18,193 bases of DNA from Thermocladium sp049965935 (GCA_049965935.1 JBMFVP010000032.1:1-18193), one strand, 5' to 3'. Positions 1 to 6,680 are shown, counted from the first letter of the stretch. Notes: generated by a model not told the origin, from the letters alone. Made by a program: numbers and translations.

Positions 1-89
1 TGGTTCATATTATGAATAAAGAATGGAAACAAATATATCTCACTCTGGTATATAGCCATATCTTGCTCATTAATTGCATTACCGTCCAT
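1..89 (-). CDS. Possible 5' end of a gene running off the left edge
   Basis: An ATG at 89 opens a minus-strand frame that stays open to the window edge (29 codons, starting MDGNAINEQDMAIYQ). There is only a weak A/T box at about 109-118 and no recognisable motif. It may be a real partial gene or a chance frame; too little is visible to say. The rest of 1-180 shows nothing I can assign. Confidence 0.2.
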   Translation of the reverse strand, partial: MDGNAINEQDMAIYQSEIYLFPFFIHNMN

Positions 90-181
90 AACTATTCATT
101 GACTCCAAATTCCTAAAGCCGGGAAATCCTTAATTTCTATTACTACTTGCTGCTCCTCATCGATGTCTTTTGGTGAGAAAC

Positions 182-190
182 GCTTAAAAA
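182..190 (+). promoter_or_regulatory. TATA box of secG
   Basis: The box gcttaaaaa follows a purine-rich BRE-like gaaac. Its centre lies about 26 bases before the ATG at 212, so the mRNA should be leaderless or nearly so. Confidence 0.6.
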
Positions 191-211
191 CGACAGGAGA
201 GAGGTTTGATC

Positions 212-385
212 ATGCCGAGCAAGAGAAAAAAATCAAGCGGTATGCAGCCGTTTATGTCTGCGGGTCTCGTTAGGTTTTATGATGTTGGGGAAATAGAGAA
301 AATAAAGCTGTCCCCCACCGCTGTAATAGTGATTGGGATAGTTGTCCCAATAATAGTGCTATTGCTTAGGTTCCTTGTTCCCTAG
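212..385 (+). CDS. secG: Preprotein translocase Sec61 beta subunit (archaeal SecG)
   Basis: Encodes 57 aa, the usual size of archaeal Sec61 beta, the small tail-anchored subunit of the SecYE-beta protein-conducting channel. A basic N-terminus (MPSKRKKSSG) is followed by the family's GLVRFYD segment at about residues 18-24 and one C-terminal membrane helix (about 34-57, LSPTAVIVIGIVV onward). The N-terminus is expected in the cytoplasm. The ATG at 212 sits about 26 bases after a TATA box, supporting a leaderless start. The last 20 bases overlap the 3' end of the convergent GGGP synthase gene on the other strand, so the two mRNAs are antisense to each other there. The product is short but well recognised from motif, length and helix. 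Confidence 0.88.
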   Translation: MPSKRKKSSGMQPFMSAGLVRFYDVGEIEKIKLSPTAVIVIGIVVPIIVLLLRFLVP

Positions 386-1145
386 GCCCAATTCTATCCA
401 TGCCGCCTCTATGCACGGCGTTAACTATATCCGATAGCACCATTGAAGGCGACTCCTCAACCACTGTACCTGTCACCACCATATCGGCACCGGCTAGCGC
501 TATGCTGTAAGCTACCTCGGGGGTTCTGATTCCGCCGCCAACCATTACAGGCTTATCCACTAATTTCTTCATCTTGGCAAGTATACTTGGCCGCACCGGC
601 TCTTTTGCGCCGGATCCAGCCTCTAGGTATATAACACTGAATCCAAGGTACTTCGCAGCCAAGGCGTATGCGATGATTATGTCATCCCTCTCAAAGGGAA
701 GCATGCGGGCATTGCTCACGTAGCCAGCTGCACCGCCTTCCCCTACTATTATATATGCCATCGGTATTATATCAAGCATTTGATACCGCTTGGCTATCAA
801 TATTGATGCTTGAACTTGAGCTCCTATTATATAATATGGATCAAGAGAGTTAAGCACTGATAAATAGAATAATGCATCGGCCTTATTGCTTAGCCCAGCT
901 ATGTTTCCTGGAAATAGTATAAATGGTATCTTAACTTCCTTCTTGGCCGCTTCCAAGTAATCATCGAGAAGCCTCTCATTGACACCTAGGCTGCCGCCAA
1001 CCATTATCGCGCTAGACCCACTTTTCTCTGCATTTCTAGATAATTCAACAAATTTTTCAATATCTATCTTATCTGGATCAAGCAGCGTTAAGTGAATGGA
1101 GCCAAACCGCCTTATCTCCTCCAATAAGTAATCATACACCCCCAT
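366..1145 (-). CDS. Geranylgeranylglyceryl phosphate synthase
   Basis: 259 aa, normal for the PcrB/GGGPS family. It joins geranylgeranyl diphosphate to sn-glycerol 1-phosphate, forming the first ether bond of archaeal membrane lipids, at the cytosolic face of the membrane. The TIM-barrel signature motifs are present in order: LTLLDPDK (19-26, Mg/diphosphate site), VGGS (49-52), FPGN (78-81), YLEAGSGA (173-180) and GGGIRTPE (203-210); the last two bind the glycerol phosphate. The ATG at 1145 lies about 26 bases after an A/T box, so it is probably leaderless. The gene converges on secG and overlaps it by 20 bases. It belongs functionally with the mevalonate genes at 7894-12670, which make the isoprenoid precursor. 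The family's heptaprenylglyceryl phosphate synthases are bacterial, so the archaeal role is the safe call. Confidence 0.93.
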   Translation of the reverse strand: MGVYDYLLEEIRRFGSIHLTLLDPDKIDIEKFVELSRNAEKSGSSAIMVGGSLGVNERLLDDYLEAAKKEVKIPFILFPGNIAGLSNKADALFYLSVLNSLDPYYIIGAQVQASILIAKRYQMLDIIPMAYIIVGEGGAAGYVSNARMLPFERDDIIIAYALAAKYLGFSVIYLEAGSGAKEPVRPSILAKMKKLVDKPVMVGGGIRTPEVAYSIALAGADMVVTGTVVEESPSMVLSDIVNAVHRGGMDRIGPREQGT

Positions 1146-1164
1146 CTAGCAAGGGCTAAACACA

Positions 1165-1176
1165 TTATTTTTAATT
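1165..1176 (-). promoter_or_regulatory. TATA box of GGGP synthase
   Basis: An A/T run (reading aattaaaaataa on the minus strand) centred about 26 bases before the ATG at 1145. Confidence 0.55.
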
Positions 1177-1213
1177 TTTGCCTTACCCATAGGGAGAAGA
1201 AGCAAAGATAATA

Positions 1214-1309
1214 ATGGGGACCAAGCGTCCTGCGAATCGCATGCAAGCCAACCAGGGATTATTAAAAATCATTAATACTATAGAAATGGGCAATCAATTA
1301 TTAGCTTAG
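1214..1309 (+). CDS. Possible 31-aa small protein
   Basis: An ATG-initiated frame of 31 codons plus stop (begins MGTKRPANRMQ, ends GNQLLA) fills the gap between GGGP synthase and the ATPase gene, converging on the latter with a 4-base stop overlap. The A/T box at about 1165-1176 could serve this strand as well, leaving a leader of about 17 bases. I do not recognise the product, and frames this short occur by chance. Confidence 0.2.
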   Translation: MGTKRPANRMQANQGLLKIINTIEMGNQLLA

Positions 1310-1914
1310 ATCACCATATAGGTATCATCGCTGGAGCCACGCATGCCATTAAATGCCCTAATTGCGAGACCAGGCGTCTTATTCATCAACGACGTTAGCA
1401 GCGGCACAACTTTTATGCCGGCTGACTCAACTATTTTCTTGGAATCTTCGGGACTCACCTCTATAATTATCTTTTTCGCATTCCTTAGCCTCATTAATAT
1501 ATCGCTAATGCTAACTATGCTTCCTCCATATATTGGGCCACCACTGGATGATATAGATACTATGAGGAGCTTAGCGCTAGATACTATATCCCTTACCTTA
1601 TCCCCATATACTAATGGTTTTTGAAGCAGCACCTCGAAATTATCTATGGCATATATCGATGAATTAGCCAATGAATTGGAACAAGAAACATCAATGCCGC
1701 GCCTAAGATTAACTATATGAATGCCAACCATAGAGCTCAGCTTTCTTAAAATCAGCGTCTTGCCGGTTCCATATTCCCCCATTAATATGTAAACCCCATC
1801 ACCTCCCTTTACCGCATCGAGAAGCTGATGAAGAACACTAGCAGCGCCGTCCCCTATTAATGGATGCCTCCGTATTTCCTCGCAATCCATGTCCTCAGCA
1901 AAGCCAGATACCAT
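1306..1914 (-). CDS. Orphan P-loop ATPase, AAA/Orc-like
   Basis: With the start at the ATG at 1914 this is 202 aa. A Walker A motif GEYGTGKT lies at 46-53, a Walker B-like strand SSIYAIDN at about 85-92 carries a single Asp91, and a C-terminal segment (about 180-188, TPGLAIRAF) resembles the sensor-2 motif of Orc1/Cdc6 and the archaeal-ATPase family. No winged-helix domain follows, so it is only an ATPase core, smaller than Orc1/Cdc6. The frame is open upstream to 2076, but the extra 54 residues look non-coding, and a TATA box at 1938-1947 lies about 28 bases before 1914, which decides the start. An alternative ATG is at 1890. It stands alone; the substrate is unknown. Walker B lacks the usual acidic pair (D-N instead of D-E), so hydrolysis may be weak. 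Confidence 0.7.
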   Translation of the reverse strand: MVSGFAEDMDCEEIRRHPLIGDGAASVLHQLLDAVKGGDGVYILMGEYGTGKTLILRKLSSMVGIHIVNLRRGIDVSCSNSLANSSIYAIDNFEVLLQKPLVYGDKVRDIVSSAKLLIVSISSSGGPIYGGSIVSISDILMRLRNAKKIIIEVSPEDSKKIVESAGIKVVPLLTSLMNKTPGLAIRAFNGMRGSSDDTYMVI

Positions 1915-1937
1915 TGATCTATTTTTCACGAATGAAC

Positions 1938-1947
1938 TAATATAATT
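1938..1947 (-). promoter_or_regulatory. TATA box that fixes the start of the ATPase
   Basis: The minus-strand box aattatatta is centred about 28 bases from the ATG at 1914, so the start at 2076 would be upstream of the promoter. Confidence 0.5.
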
Positions 1948-1986
1948 CAATCGATTAAAATAACCAAAGTAAAGCCGAAAACATTT

Positions 1987-2050
1987 GAGTGAACTATGCC
2001 CTTGCGGACGAGGCATCGTCACCTCGCGGTGGGGATTTCCTGCTTCCCCC
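1987..2050 (-). mobile_element. IS200/IS605 right-end-like relic
   Basis: On the minus strand, gaagcaggaaatcc is followed by a CACC-GCGA-GGTG hairpin with a GNRA loop, then a second hairpin with ATGCC/GGCAT arms, ending in agttcactc. From memory this order (GAAGC-GGAA-CC box, hairpins, terminal TTCAC) resembles the right end and omega RNA of IS605/IS1341-type elements. No tnpA or tnpB is nearby, so it would be a relic or a non-autonomous element. It lies just upstream of the ATPase promoter. It could instead be an unrelated structured RNA. Confidence 0.35.
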
Positions 2051-2127
2051 AAGAAACTCACTATACGCCCCCTCATGGAAGGGATCGGAAGCCTCCTTAA
2101 CCTCCGTTAGGTTAAATCCCTTATAAT

Positions 2128-2178
2128 GCAATCAGAATGGCCACTGACCGCTACAGTAACCATTACTCATCATAAGTG
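2128..2178 (-). ncRNA. Weak C/D box sRNA candidate
   Basis: On the minus strand a C box ATGATGA (2167-2173) and a D box CTGA (2132-2135) span 42 bases, slightly short for archaeal C/D guides. Internal D'/C' boxes are not convincing and there is no clear terminal stem. It lies in the spacer just 3' of the acetyltransferase gene. Confidence 0.15.
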
Positions 2179-2187
2179 GAAGAGACC

Positions 2188-3096
2188 CTAATCCTCTCTC
2201 TGACCCGGGATCAGAGCCGCCTCTCCTTTATGTTCCATATCGCATACGCTCTGGCCTAGATCCTCCTCCGATCTAGTGAATACATAGAATACTCGCTCAT
2301 TAGCTGAAACCACATCCGTTGCATGATAATTCTCCCCCAAGAGGAAATCAAACGCATCACGATAGGCGTTGACCCAGGCATTTATGGCTGACTCGCCAAG
2401 TGTATTCCTAAGCGAAAGAAGGTCAGCAGGAATCTCCAACATAAGTGGATCGCTTGTTGATTTCATTATCTTCACTGGTAATCTATGTGGACTTTCTTGA
2501 ACAGGAGCAGTGACTATTACTTGCGGATACTGGAGTGGATCGCTTATCTTGATGGGTCGCCAACCATTAACTCGCCTGCTATTGATCCACCACTCCGCTA
2601 ATACTCTATCCGTTGGTATACCTCTATTTAACTCATCGTTCATTAATCCATAATAATTCCTCATATAGCACCTAATGACAGCACCTAGTTTCCCAACATT
2701 AAAGAATGCATTTCTGGCCATTAATGGATTAAATGTCCAAATAATTAGATCTAATCCCATCTTAATTACCTCGTTGCGCTGCGCCATCTTTAACATGAAG
2801 CCGATCCCCTTATCCCTATACTCCGCTAAAACCCCAGTCTGATGCGAATAGTGATATATTCTCCCATTATTGAAGCCCGTAAAGCCAAGCAGTATACCTA
2901 TCATTTTTTCACCATGAAATGCTCCCAGCACTAATCCACCATTATCTGCAATTGCTCTTAGTAGTTCAGGCGGTGGTGGATATTGCCCACCCCATACCCT
3001 CATCTCCACTCGACCAAATTCCTCGAACTCTTCCCTAGAATTGAGACGCCTAATAGTTATGCCCACTCCCTCTGCTTCATCCCGGCTCGCTTCCAT
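2188..3096 (-). CDS. GNAT-fold acetyltransferase, COG3375-like
   Basis: 302 aa. The N-terminal half (about 13-150) is a GNAT domain: a strand with HQTGVLAEYRDKGIG (85-99) holds the acetyl-CoA motif A (R94-D-K-G-I-G99), followed by LIIWTFNPLMARNAFFN (117-133) and GAVIRCYMRNYYG, which are hallmarks of the uncharacterised COG3375 group rather than of RimI-type enzymes. The C-terminal half is an extension typical of that group. The acyl acceptor is unknown. The ATG at 3096 lies about 25 bases after the A/T box at 3115-3126, suggesting a leaderless single-gene transcript. The gene is followed by the possible sRNA and the IS-end-like sequence. Family assignment is fairly secure from memory of the motif; the function is not. 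Confidence 0.78.
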   Translation of the reverse strand: MEASRDEAEGVGITIRRLNSREEFEEFGRVEMRVWGGQYPPPPELLRAIADNGGLVLGAFHGEKMIGILLGFTGFNNGRIYHYSHQTGVLAEYRDKGIGFMLKMAQRNEVIKMGLDLIIWTFNPLMARNAFFNVGKLGAVIRCYMRNYYGLMNDELNRGIPTDRVLAEWWINSRRVNGWRPIKISDPLQYPQVIVTAPVQESPHRLPVKIMKSTSDPLMLEIPADLLSLRNTLGESAINAWVNAYRDAFDFLLGENYHATDVVSANERVFYVFTRSEEDLGQSVCDMEHKGEAALIPGQRED

Positions 3097-3114
3097 CCCG
3101 GGAATTAATTCATA

Positions 3115-3126
3115 GTTATTTTTAAC
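3115..3126 (-). promoter_or_regulatory. TATA box of the acetyltransferase
   Basis: The box gttaaaaataac (minus strand) is centred about 25 bases before the ATG at 3096. Confidence 0.55.
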
Positions 3127-3306
3127 TTTATGGGATTAAAGAAGAGTTTCCCACGGTAGGGATAAACTTCCTTATATGATAAAGTTATTACTGGGATTAA
3201 GGCGATAGGCCAAGAATTGTGAGGGCATATACCCTCTTGGACATCTATTCGTGTTCTTGATGGCTCACCGCAAACCACTCCACGAAGCAAAACAAAGATG
3301 TCCATA
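3127..3306. other. Intergenic stretch without an assignable gene
   Basis: Open frames exist on both strands (a 66-codon minus frame ending at 3105 and a plus frame open from 3223), but neither has a TATA box at the right distance or a recognisable motif. It may hold the decayed remains of a gene. No tRNA or repeat is seen here. Confidence 0.3.
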
Positions 3307-3459
3307 ATGAGCTTTCCCTCAGAGAAGCAAGCTCAAGAAGTACTCAACCTCATTGGCTTTACATCATTAATCCCAACAATGAGGGCACCTAGAGAAATAC
3401 CTTATGGTGAAGTCGCACCGAAAAATCATATAAGCAATGCGGATAAAGCATTGATTTAG
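3307..3459 (+). CDS. Possible 50-aa hypothetical protein
   Basis: The frame runs from ATG 3307 (in-frame ATG also at 3298) to TAG 3457-3459 and begins MSFPSEKQAQEVLNLIGF. It is soluble, without Cys pairs or membrane segments. Its last 4 bases overlap the 3' end of the convergent PIN gene, and its stop codon lies in the left arm of the 12-bp inverted repeat. There is no good TATA box upstream and I do not recognise it. It could be a chance frame. Confidence 0.22.
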   Translation: MSFPSEKQAQEVLNLIGFTSLIPTMRAPREIPYGEVAPKNHISNADKALI

Positions 3460-3494
3460 AAAATCGATTCGAACCGCCCTGACGATTTTCTAAA
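3455..3494. repeat. Perfect 12-bp inverted repeat at convergent gene ends
   Basis: TTTAGAAAATCG (3455-3466) and CGATTTTCTAAA (3483-3494) are exact reverse complements around a 16-base loop. The arms contain the stop codons of the PIN gene (minus) and of the small plus-strand frame. A transcript from either strand would fold into the same hairpin, which suits mRNA 3'-end formation or protection. Confidence 0.75.
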
Positions 3495-3863
3495 ATATAT
3501 TACGGTGATCCCGGTCTTCTCTAGCTTACGCTTAAGCTCCATATCGCAAGTAACCACTATGCATTTTTGTTGGGTCGCGAAGCTAATTATGCTTTCATCC
3601 GCTTCACCCACAATATTAGCGATAGAGAAATACCTTGAAATCAATCCCTTTATGGCAGCCACGTTATGCTTGACTTGAGGCGAACCGAACCTATATAATT
3701 TATCTAATTCATCCAGTACTGCCTGCGTCACTATTGGGATGTAAATTCCATTAACTATCTCGGATACTCGATCAAGTAGATTCACGCGATTCTTGAAGGA
3801 TAAAATTAAGGCGCTAGTATCGAAAAGAACTAGAGAGACCTTAGTCGAGGGCAATTTGACCAT
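3456..3863 (-). CDS. PIN-domain ribonuclease-like protein (COG1412, Fcf1-like)
   Basis: 135 aa from the ATG at 3863 (a TTG codon at 3866 is an alternative). One PIN domain fills the protein with all four acidic positions: D15 in LFDTSAL, E52 in VLDELDKL, D89 in GEADESII and D107 in VVTCDMEL. Such sites bind Mg or Mn and cleave RNA. It is the archaeal COG1412 type, related to the eukaryotic 18S pre-rRNA factor Fcf1, and characteristically sits beside aIF2 gamma. It overlaps the 3' end of that gene by 23 bases and has no promoter of its own, so it is co-transcribed and probably translationally coupled. A ribosome-maturation role is inferred from family and context. No VapB-type antitoxin gene is next to it, arguing against a toxin module. 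The 3' end folds into a 12-bp inverted repeat. Confidence 0.82.
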   Translation of the reverse strand: MVKLPSTKVSLVLFDTSALILSFKNRVNLLDRVSEIVNGIYIPIVTQAVLDELDKLYRFGSPQVKHNVAAIKGLISRYFSIANIVGEADESIISFATQQKCIVVTCDMELKRKLEKTGITVIYFRKSSGRFESIF

Positions 3864-5064
3864 CAATTAATGCGCCCCATCCCGTTATGCGCCACCTGCC
3901 CCCGACCTGCTTTATTATTACCGCCCTTGAGCCGGGGGGAGCGCAAACCGCCTTTCTAAGCATAACCTCAACCGAGGAGTTTCTCATGCTCTTAACCATG
4001 CCAGGTATTGAAGCTGAACCTATTATAGCCATTACTTGATCGCCGGTTTTCAATTGATCCTTCATATCCCTCCGCTGTATTTGATGATAATCCAAGACGA
4101 CGCTGGTATAGACAGGATAAAGTTGATTTGGATACCCCACTACGCTGCCCACTAGGGAATCCGCCTTCGTTAACGCCGGGTCAAGCTTTGTTCCAATAGC
4201 GACTAAACCACCTGGACGCGCCTCCTCCAGCTGTACATTATCCATGGCTATGCTAACCGCCTTAGTATTTATTGGCCTATAGGTATTACCTATTTTTAGG
4301 CCAGGCCGTATCTCTATATCATCGCCGACGCGTAGCCGACCCTGTATTAAGGAGCCGCCGACAACGCCGCCGACTAGTTTCTCAACGGGTGTTCCAGGCC
4401 TATTCACATTAAAGCTTCGCAGTACGTACATTATCGGAGGCTTCTCCAAGTTAATGGATTTTGGCGGCACCTTCTCATCTATTATGGTGGCTAAGGCATC
4501 TATGTTAACCTTATGAAGCGCTGATATTGGCACTATGGGAGCGCCCTCAGCCCATGTGCCTCTTATGAATGACTGTATCTGCTTGTAATTCTCTATTGCC
4601 TTCTCCTTAGGCACTAAATCTATCTTGTTCTGGACTATTATCAAGTTATTTATCCCCATTACTGAGGCAGCCAGGAAGTGCTCCTCGGTCTGAGGTTGGG
4701 GAACGGGCATGGTGGCGTCTATTATCATTATTACTGCATCGACGAAGGTTACTCCGCTTATCATTGTTGATATGAGGACCTCATGGCCGGGAGCATCCAG
4801 CATGGATATTTTCCTATATGGCTTTGGTTGCTCGCCGTTAGGGCACTTCTCAACCAAGTAGCTAGGTGCAACGCTGAACTCAGCATTATCGCATTTGGAT
4901 AAGTTAATGCTGGTATATCCTAGCTTAATTGTCATGGCTCTCTTAAGCTCCTCACTATGTCTAGCCACCCAAGTACCGCTAAGTGCATGGACCACGGTGG
5001 TTTTACCGTGATCCACGTGGCCTGCCGTAATCAATATTGCATTGGGGTAATTATAGTTCTCCAT
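3841..5064 (-). CDS. Translation initiation factor aIF2 subunit gamma
   Basis: 407 aa, close to the usual 410-415. This GTPase carries initiator Met-tRNA to the small ribosomal subunit as the core of the aIF2 heterotrimer. G motifs are complete: GHVDHGKTT (15-23), switch-1 Thr in RAMTIKLGY (42-50), DAPGHE (90-95), NKID (146-149) and SAL (181-183), followed by the two beta-barrel domains. The zinc knuckle between switch 1 and DAPGHE is degenerate: only C58 and C74 remain where archaeal homologues normally have two CxxC pairs. The ATG at 5064 lies about 28 bases from a TATA box that overlaps the stop of rrp42, so it can be transcribed on its own as well as by read-through from the exosome genes. 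The PIN gene follows with an overlap. Confidence 0.96.
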   Translation of the reverse strand: MENYNYPNAILITAGHVDHGKTTVVHALSGTWVARHSEELKRAMTIKLGYTSINLSKCDNAEFSVAPSYLVEKCPNGEQPKPYRKISMLDAPGHEVLISTMISGVTFVDAVIMIIDATMPVPQPQTEEHFLAASVMGINNLIIVQNKIDLVPKEKAIENYKQIQSFIRGTWAEGAPIVPISALHKVNIDALATIIDEKVPPKSINLEKPPIMYVLRSFNVNRPGTPVEKLVGGVVGGSLIQGRLRVGDDIEIRPGLKIGNTYRPINTKAVSIAMDNVQLEEARPGGLVAIGTKLDPALTKADSLVGSVVGYPNQLYPVYTSVVLDYHQIQRRDMKDQLKTGDQVMAIIGSASIPGMVKSMRNSSVEVMLRKAVCAPPGSRAVIIKQVGGRWRITGWGALIDGQIALD

Positions 5065-5087
5065 TTTAATGTGGGTAACGATTTTGG

Positions 5088-5097
5088 GTTTAAAAAC
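5088..5097 (-). promoter_or_regulatory. TATA box of aIF2 gamma
   Basis: gtttttaaac on the minus strand, centred about 28 bases before the ATG at 5064, sits at the very end of rrp42 and touches its stop codon. Confidence 0.5.
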
Positions 5098-5933
5098 TAA
5101 ATGATAAAGGACTCGGGCTTATTGCCCAGCGACTCAACTACCCTAGCCCTTATTGATTTTGATAATTCAAGCCCGTGAGTCATCATATCCTCTATTTCAA
5201 GTGGTGTGAAGAACCCGCTGGACTTCTGTATTGAAACAACATCATCGCCACTAAATGCCACTGTGAATCTTCCCTCGCTTAGCACCTCTTCCTCTACATT
5301 TGCATCCGCTAAAATAAATTTGCCTATTTTATTGAAGGTAGTGGTTATGGGCATCTTATCCATATTAACCGTCAGTGGAACCTTATTGGATTTATCAAGC
5401 TTAACGATATCGCCATCTATTATTGATCTAGGGACTTGCGAGGTAGCTAGGGCAGCCACGGCAGCAAGTAGTGATGCATCCATTAGATTGCCATCATGAT
5501 TCAATACATATACGTCGACCCATAATGCATAGACCGACTTGCCTTGCACTATGGATAATGTGGACATATCTATGAAGCCGCTGTGTCGTATTGCTCTATC
5601 AACTACTCTGGCTAGTTCTATTGCATTCTCATCCGGTGGCCCCGGCTCAAACGTGGGAGAAGCAAGGGGAGGAGTCTCTAGGTTTACTATTAGATTCCCC
5701 TCGCCCGGAGTGTCCTCAAAAGGTCTCCCCAGCTCGAATTTGACGCCGGCAATCACCTTTGTATTACCGATTGTGGCTAATGCGCTTCCATCAGCGGTCC
5801 TGACGAGTCCAACTTTTATATCGATCTGTCTATAATCATATAGTCCACGCCCATCCGATCTCTTCCCGTCAGATATTAGTCTCATTAATGCCTCTCGCCG
5901 TAGGCTTGGAATAACCTCAAATGGGTAACTCAT
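5097..5933 (-). CDS. Exosome subunit Rrp42
   Basis: 278 aa, an RNase PH-fold subunit of the archaeal exosome. It pairs with Rrp41 to form the hexameric ring that degrades or tails RNA from the 3' end in the cytoplasm. The N-terminal SDGKRSDGRGLYDYR (about 21-35) and the LVNLETPPLASPTFEPGPPDENAIELARVVDR stretch (about 83-114) are typical of Rrp42. The phosphorolytic residues found in Rrp41 (EDNYG-x-x-DMP) are replaced by a NMDKMPITTTF segment, as expected for the non-catalytic partner that helps bind RNA. The start overlaps the rrp41 stop by 4 bases (ATGA), so translation is coupled in a 1:1 operon. Confidence 0.95.
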   Translation of the reverse strand: MSYPFEVIPSLRREALMRLISDGKRSDGRGLYDYRQIDIKVGLVRTADGSALATIGNTKVIAGVKFELGRPFEDTPGEGNLIVNLETPPLASPTFEPGPPDENAIELARVVDRAIRHSGFIDMSTLSIVQGKSVYALWVDVYVLNHDGNLMDASLLAAVAALATSQVPRSIIDGDIVKLDKSNKVPLTVNMDKMPITTTFNKIGKFILADANVEEEVLSEGRFTVAFSGDDVVSIQKSSGFFTPLEIEDMMTHGLELSKSIRARVVESLGNKPESFII

Positions 5934-6661
5934 GGAGATATCGCCTCTTCTGAGTAGCGGCCCTTTAATGTATCTCTCTCCATTTTATAAATAGGTTCAG
6001 CAGCCTTAAACGCCAAGCTAAGCCCAGTCTTTACCTCATCAACTGTCCATGAACCATCAGCCTGCATTAAGGTGACCCAGCTCCTCCTATAAACCACCGC
6101 TATGGGCATGTCCCCATCTCCATAATTATCCTCGAGCTTATTTAGGTCAACCACCACGGTATTGCCTATTTTCCCTATTGAGACGCCGACCACCAGGTCG
6201 CGCATTGGTATACCGGAATCGGCCAATGCAAGAGATGCAGCAGTTATGGAAGTTACTCTAGTACTTCCATCTGCCTGAAGAACCTCTAGAAACACGTCTA
6301 TTGATGACTTGGGGAACTGCTCTAGAAATATGACTGGTTCAAGAGCTTCCCTAACTACTTTGCTTATTTCTATTTCTCTTCTAGTCGGCGCCGGACTTTT
6401 CCTTTCATCCGTGCTGAAGGGCGCCATGTGGTACCGAACCCTAAGCACACCCGTATCCGGTAAAGCTATGTGCCTGGGCATCGCTTCCCTCGGTCCATAC
6501 ACGGCGGCGAGAACCACGGTGTTGCCATAACCAACTAGAGCGCTGCCACTGGCATTGGGGAGAACCCCTACACGCATCATAACTGGCCTATGGTCATCCG
6601 GTGATCTTCCATCCACCCTCTTACCATCTACCAGCAATGGAACTGGCGATTTTCCACCCAT
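5930..6661 (-). CDS. Exosome subunit Rrp41 (catalytic)
   Basis: 243 aa, the active RNase PH-fold subunit of the archaeal exosome, which removes nucleotides from RNA 3' ends using phosphate and can add tails in reverse. Markers are VDGKRVDGRSPDDHRP (11-26), RYHMAPFSTDERK (76-88), RREIEISKVVREALEP (94-109), QADGSTR (129-135, phosphate-binding Arg) and DLNKLEDNYGDGDMPIA (172-188) with the catalytic Asp residues. The start ATG at 6661 is supported by a TATA box about 27 bases upstream. rrp42 follows with an ATGA overlap. In most archaea rrp4 directly precedes rrp41; here an unrelated membrane-protein gene does, so the S1/KH cap gene must lie elsewhere. Confidence 0.96.
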   Translation of the reverse strand: MGGKSPVPLLVDGKRVDGRSPDDHRPVMMRVGVLPNASGSALVGYGNTVVLAAVYGPREAMPRHIALPDTGVLRVRYHMAPFSTDERKSPAPTRREIEISKVVREALEPVIFLEQFPKSSIDVFLEVLQADGSTRVTSITAASLALADSGIPMRDLVVGVSIGKIGNTVVVDLNKLEDNYGDGDMPIAVVYRRSWVTLMQADGSWTVDEVKTGLSLAFKAAEPIYKMERDTLKGRYSEEAISP

Positions 6662-6680
6662 AACAAGGCATAGATAGAAT

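Noticed and set aside
97..210. Minus-strand frame ending in DFPALGIWSQ before position 96
   Set aside because: About 35 codons with no in-frame start codon, covering the secG promoter.
1915..2076. N-terminal 54-residue extension of the ATPase
   Set aside because: It lies upstream of the TATA box at 1938-1947, looks unlike a natural protein start, and reads through the structured IS-end-like sequence.
3105..3305. 66-codon minus-strand frame
   Set aside because: It has no TATA box at the right distance, its end contains the acetyltransferase promoter, and no family motif is seen.
3456..3492. ggttcgaatc on the minus strand, suggesting a tRNA T-arm or a split tRNA half
   Set aside because: The bases flanking ttcgaat do not form a 5-bp T stem and no other tRNA arm is present; the stretch is explained by PIN codons inside the inverted repeat.
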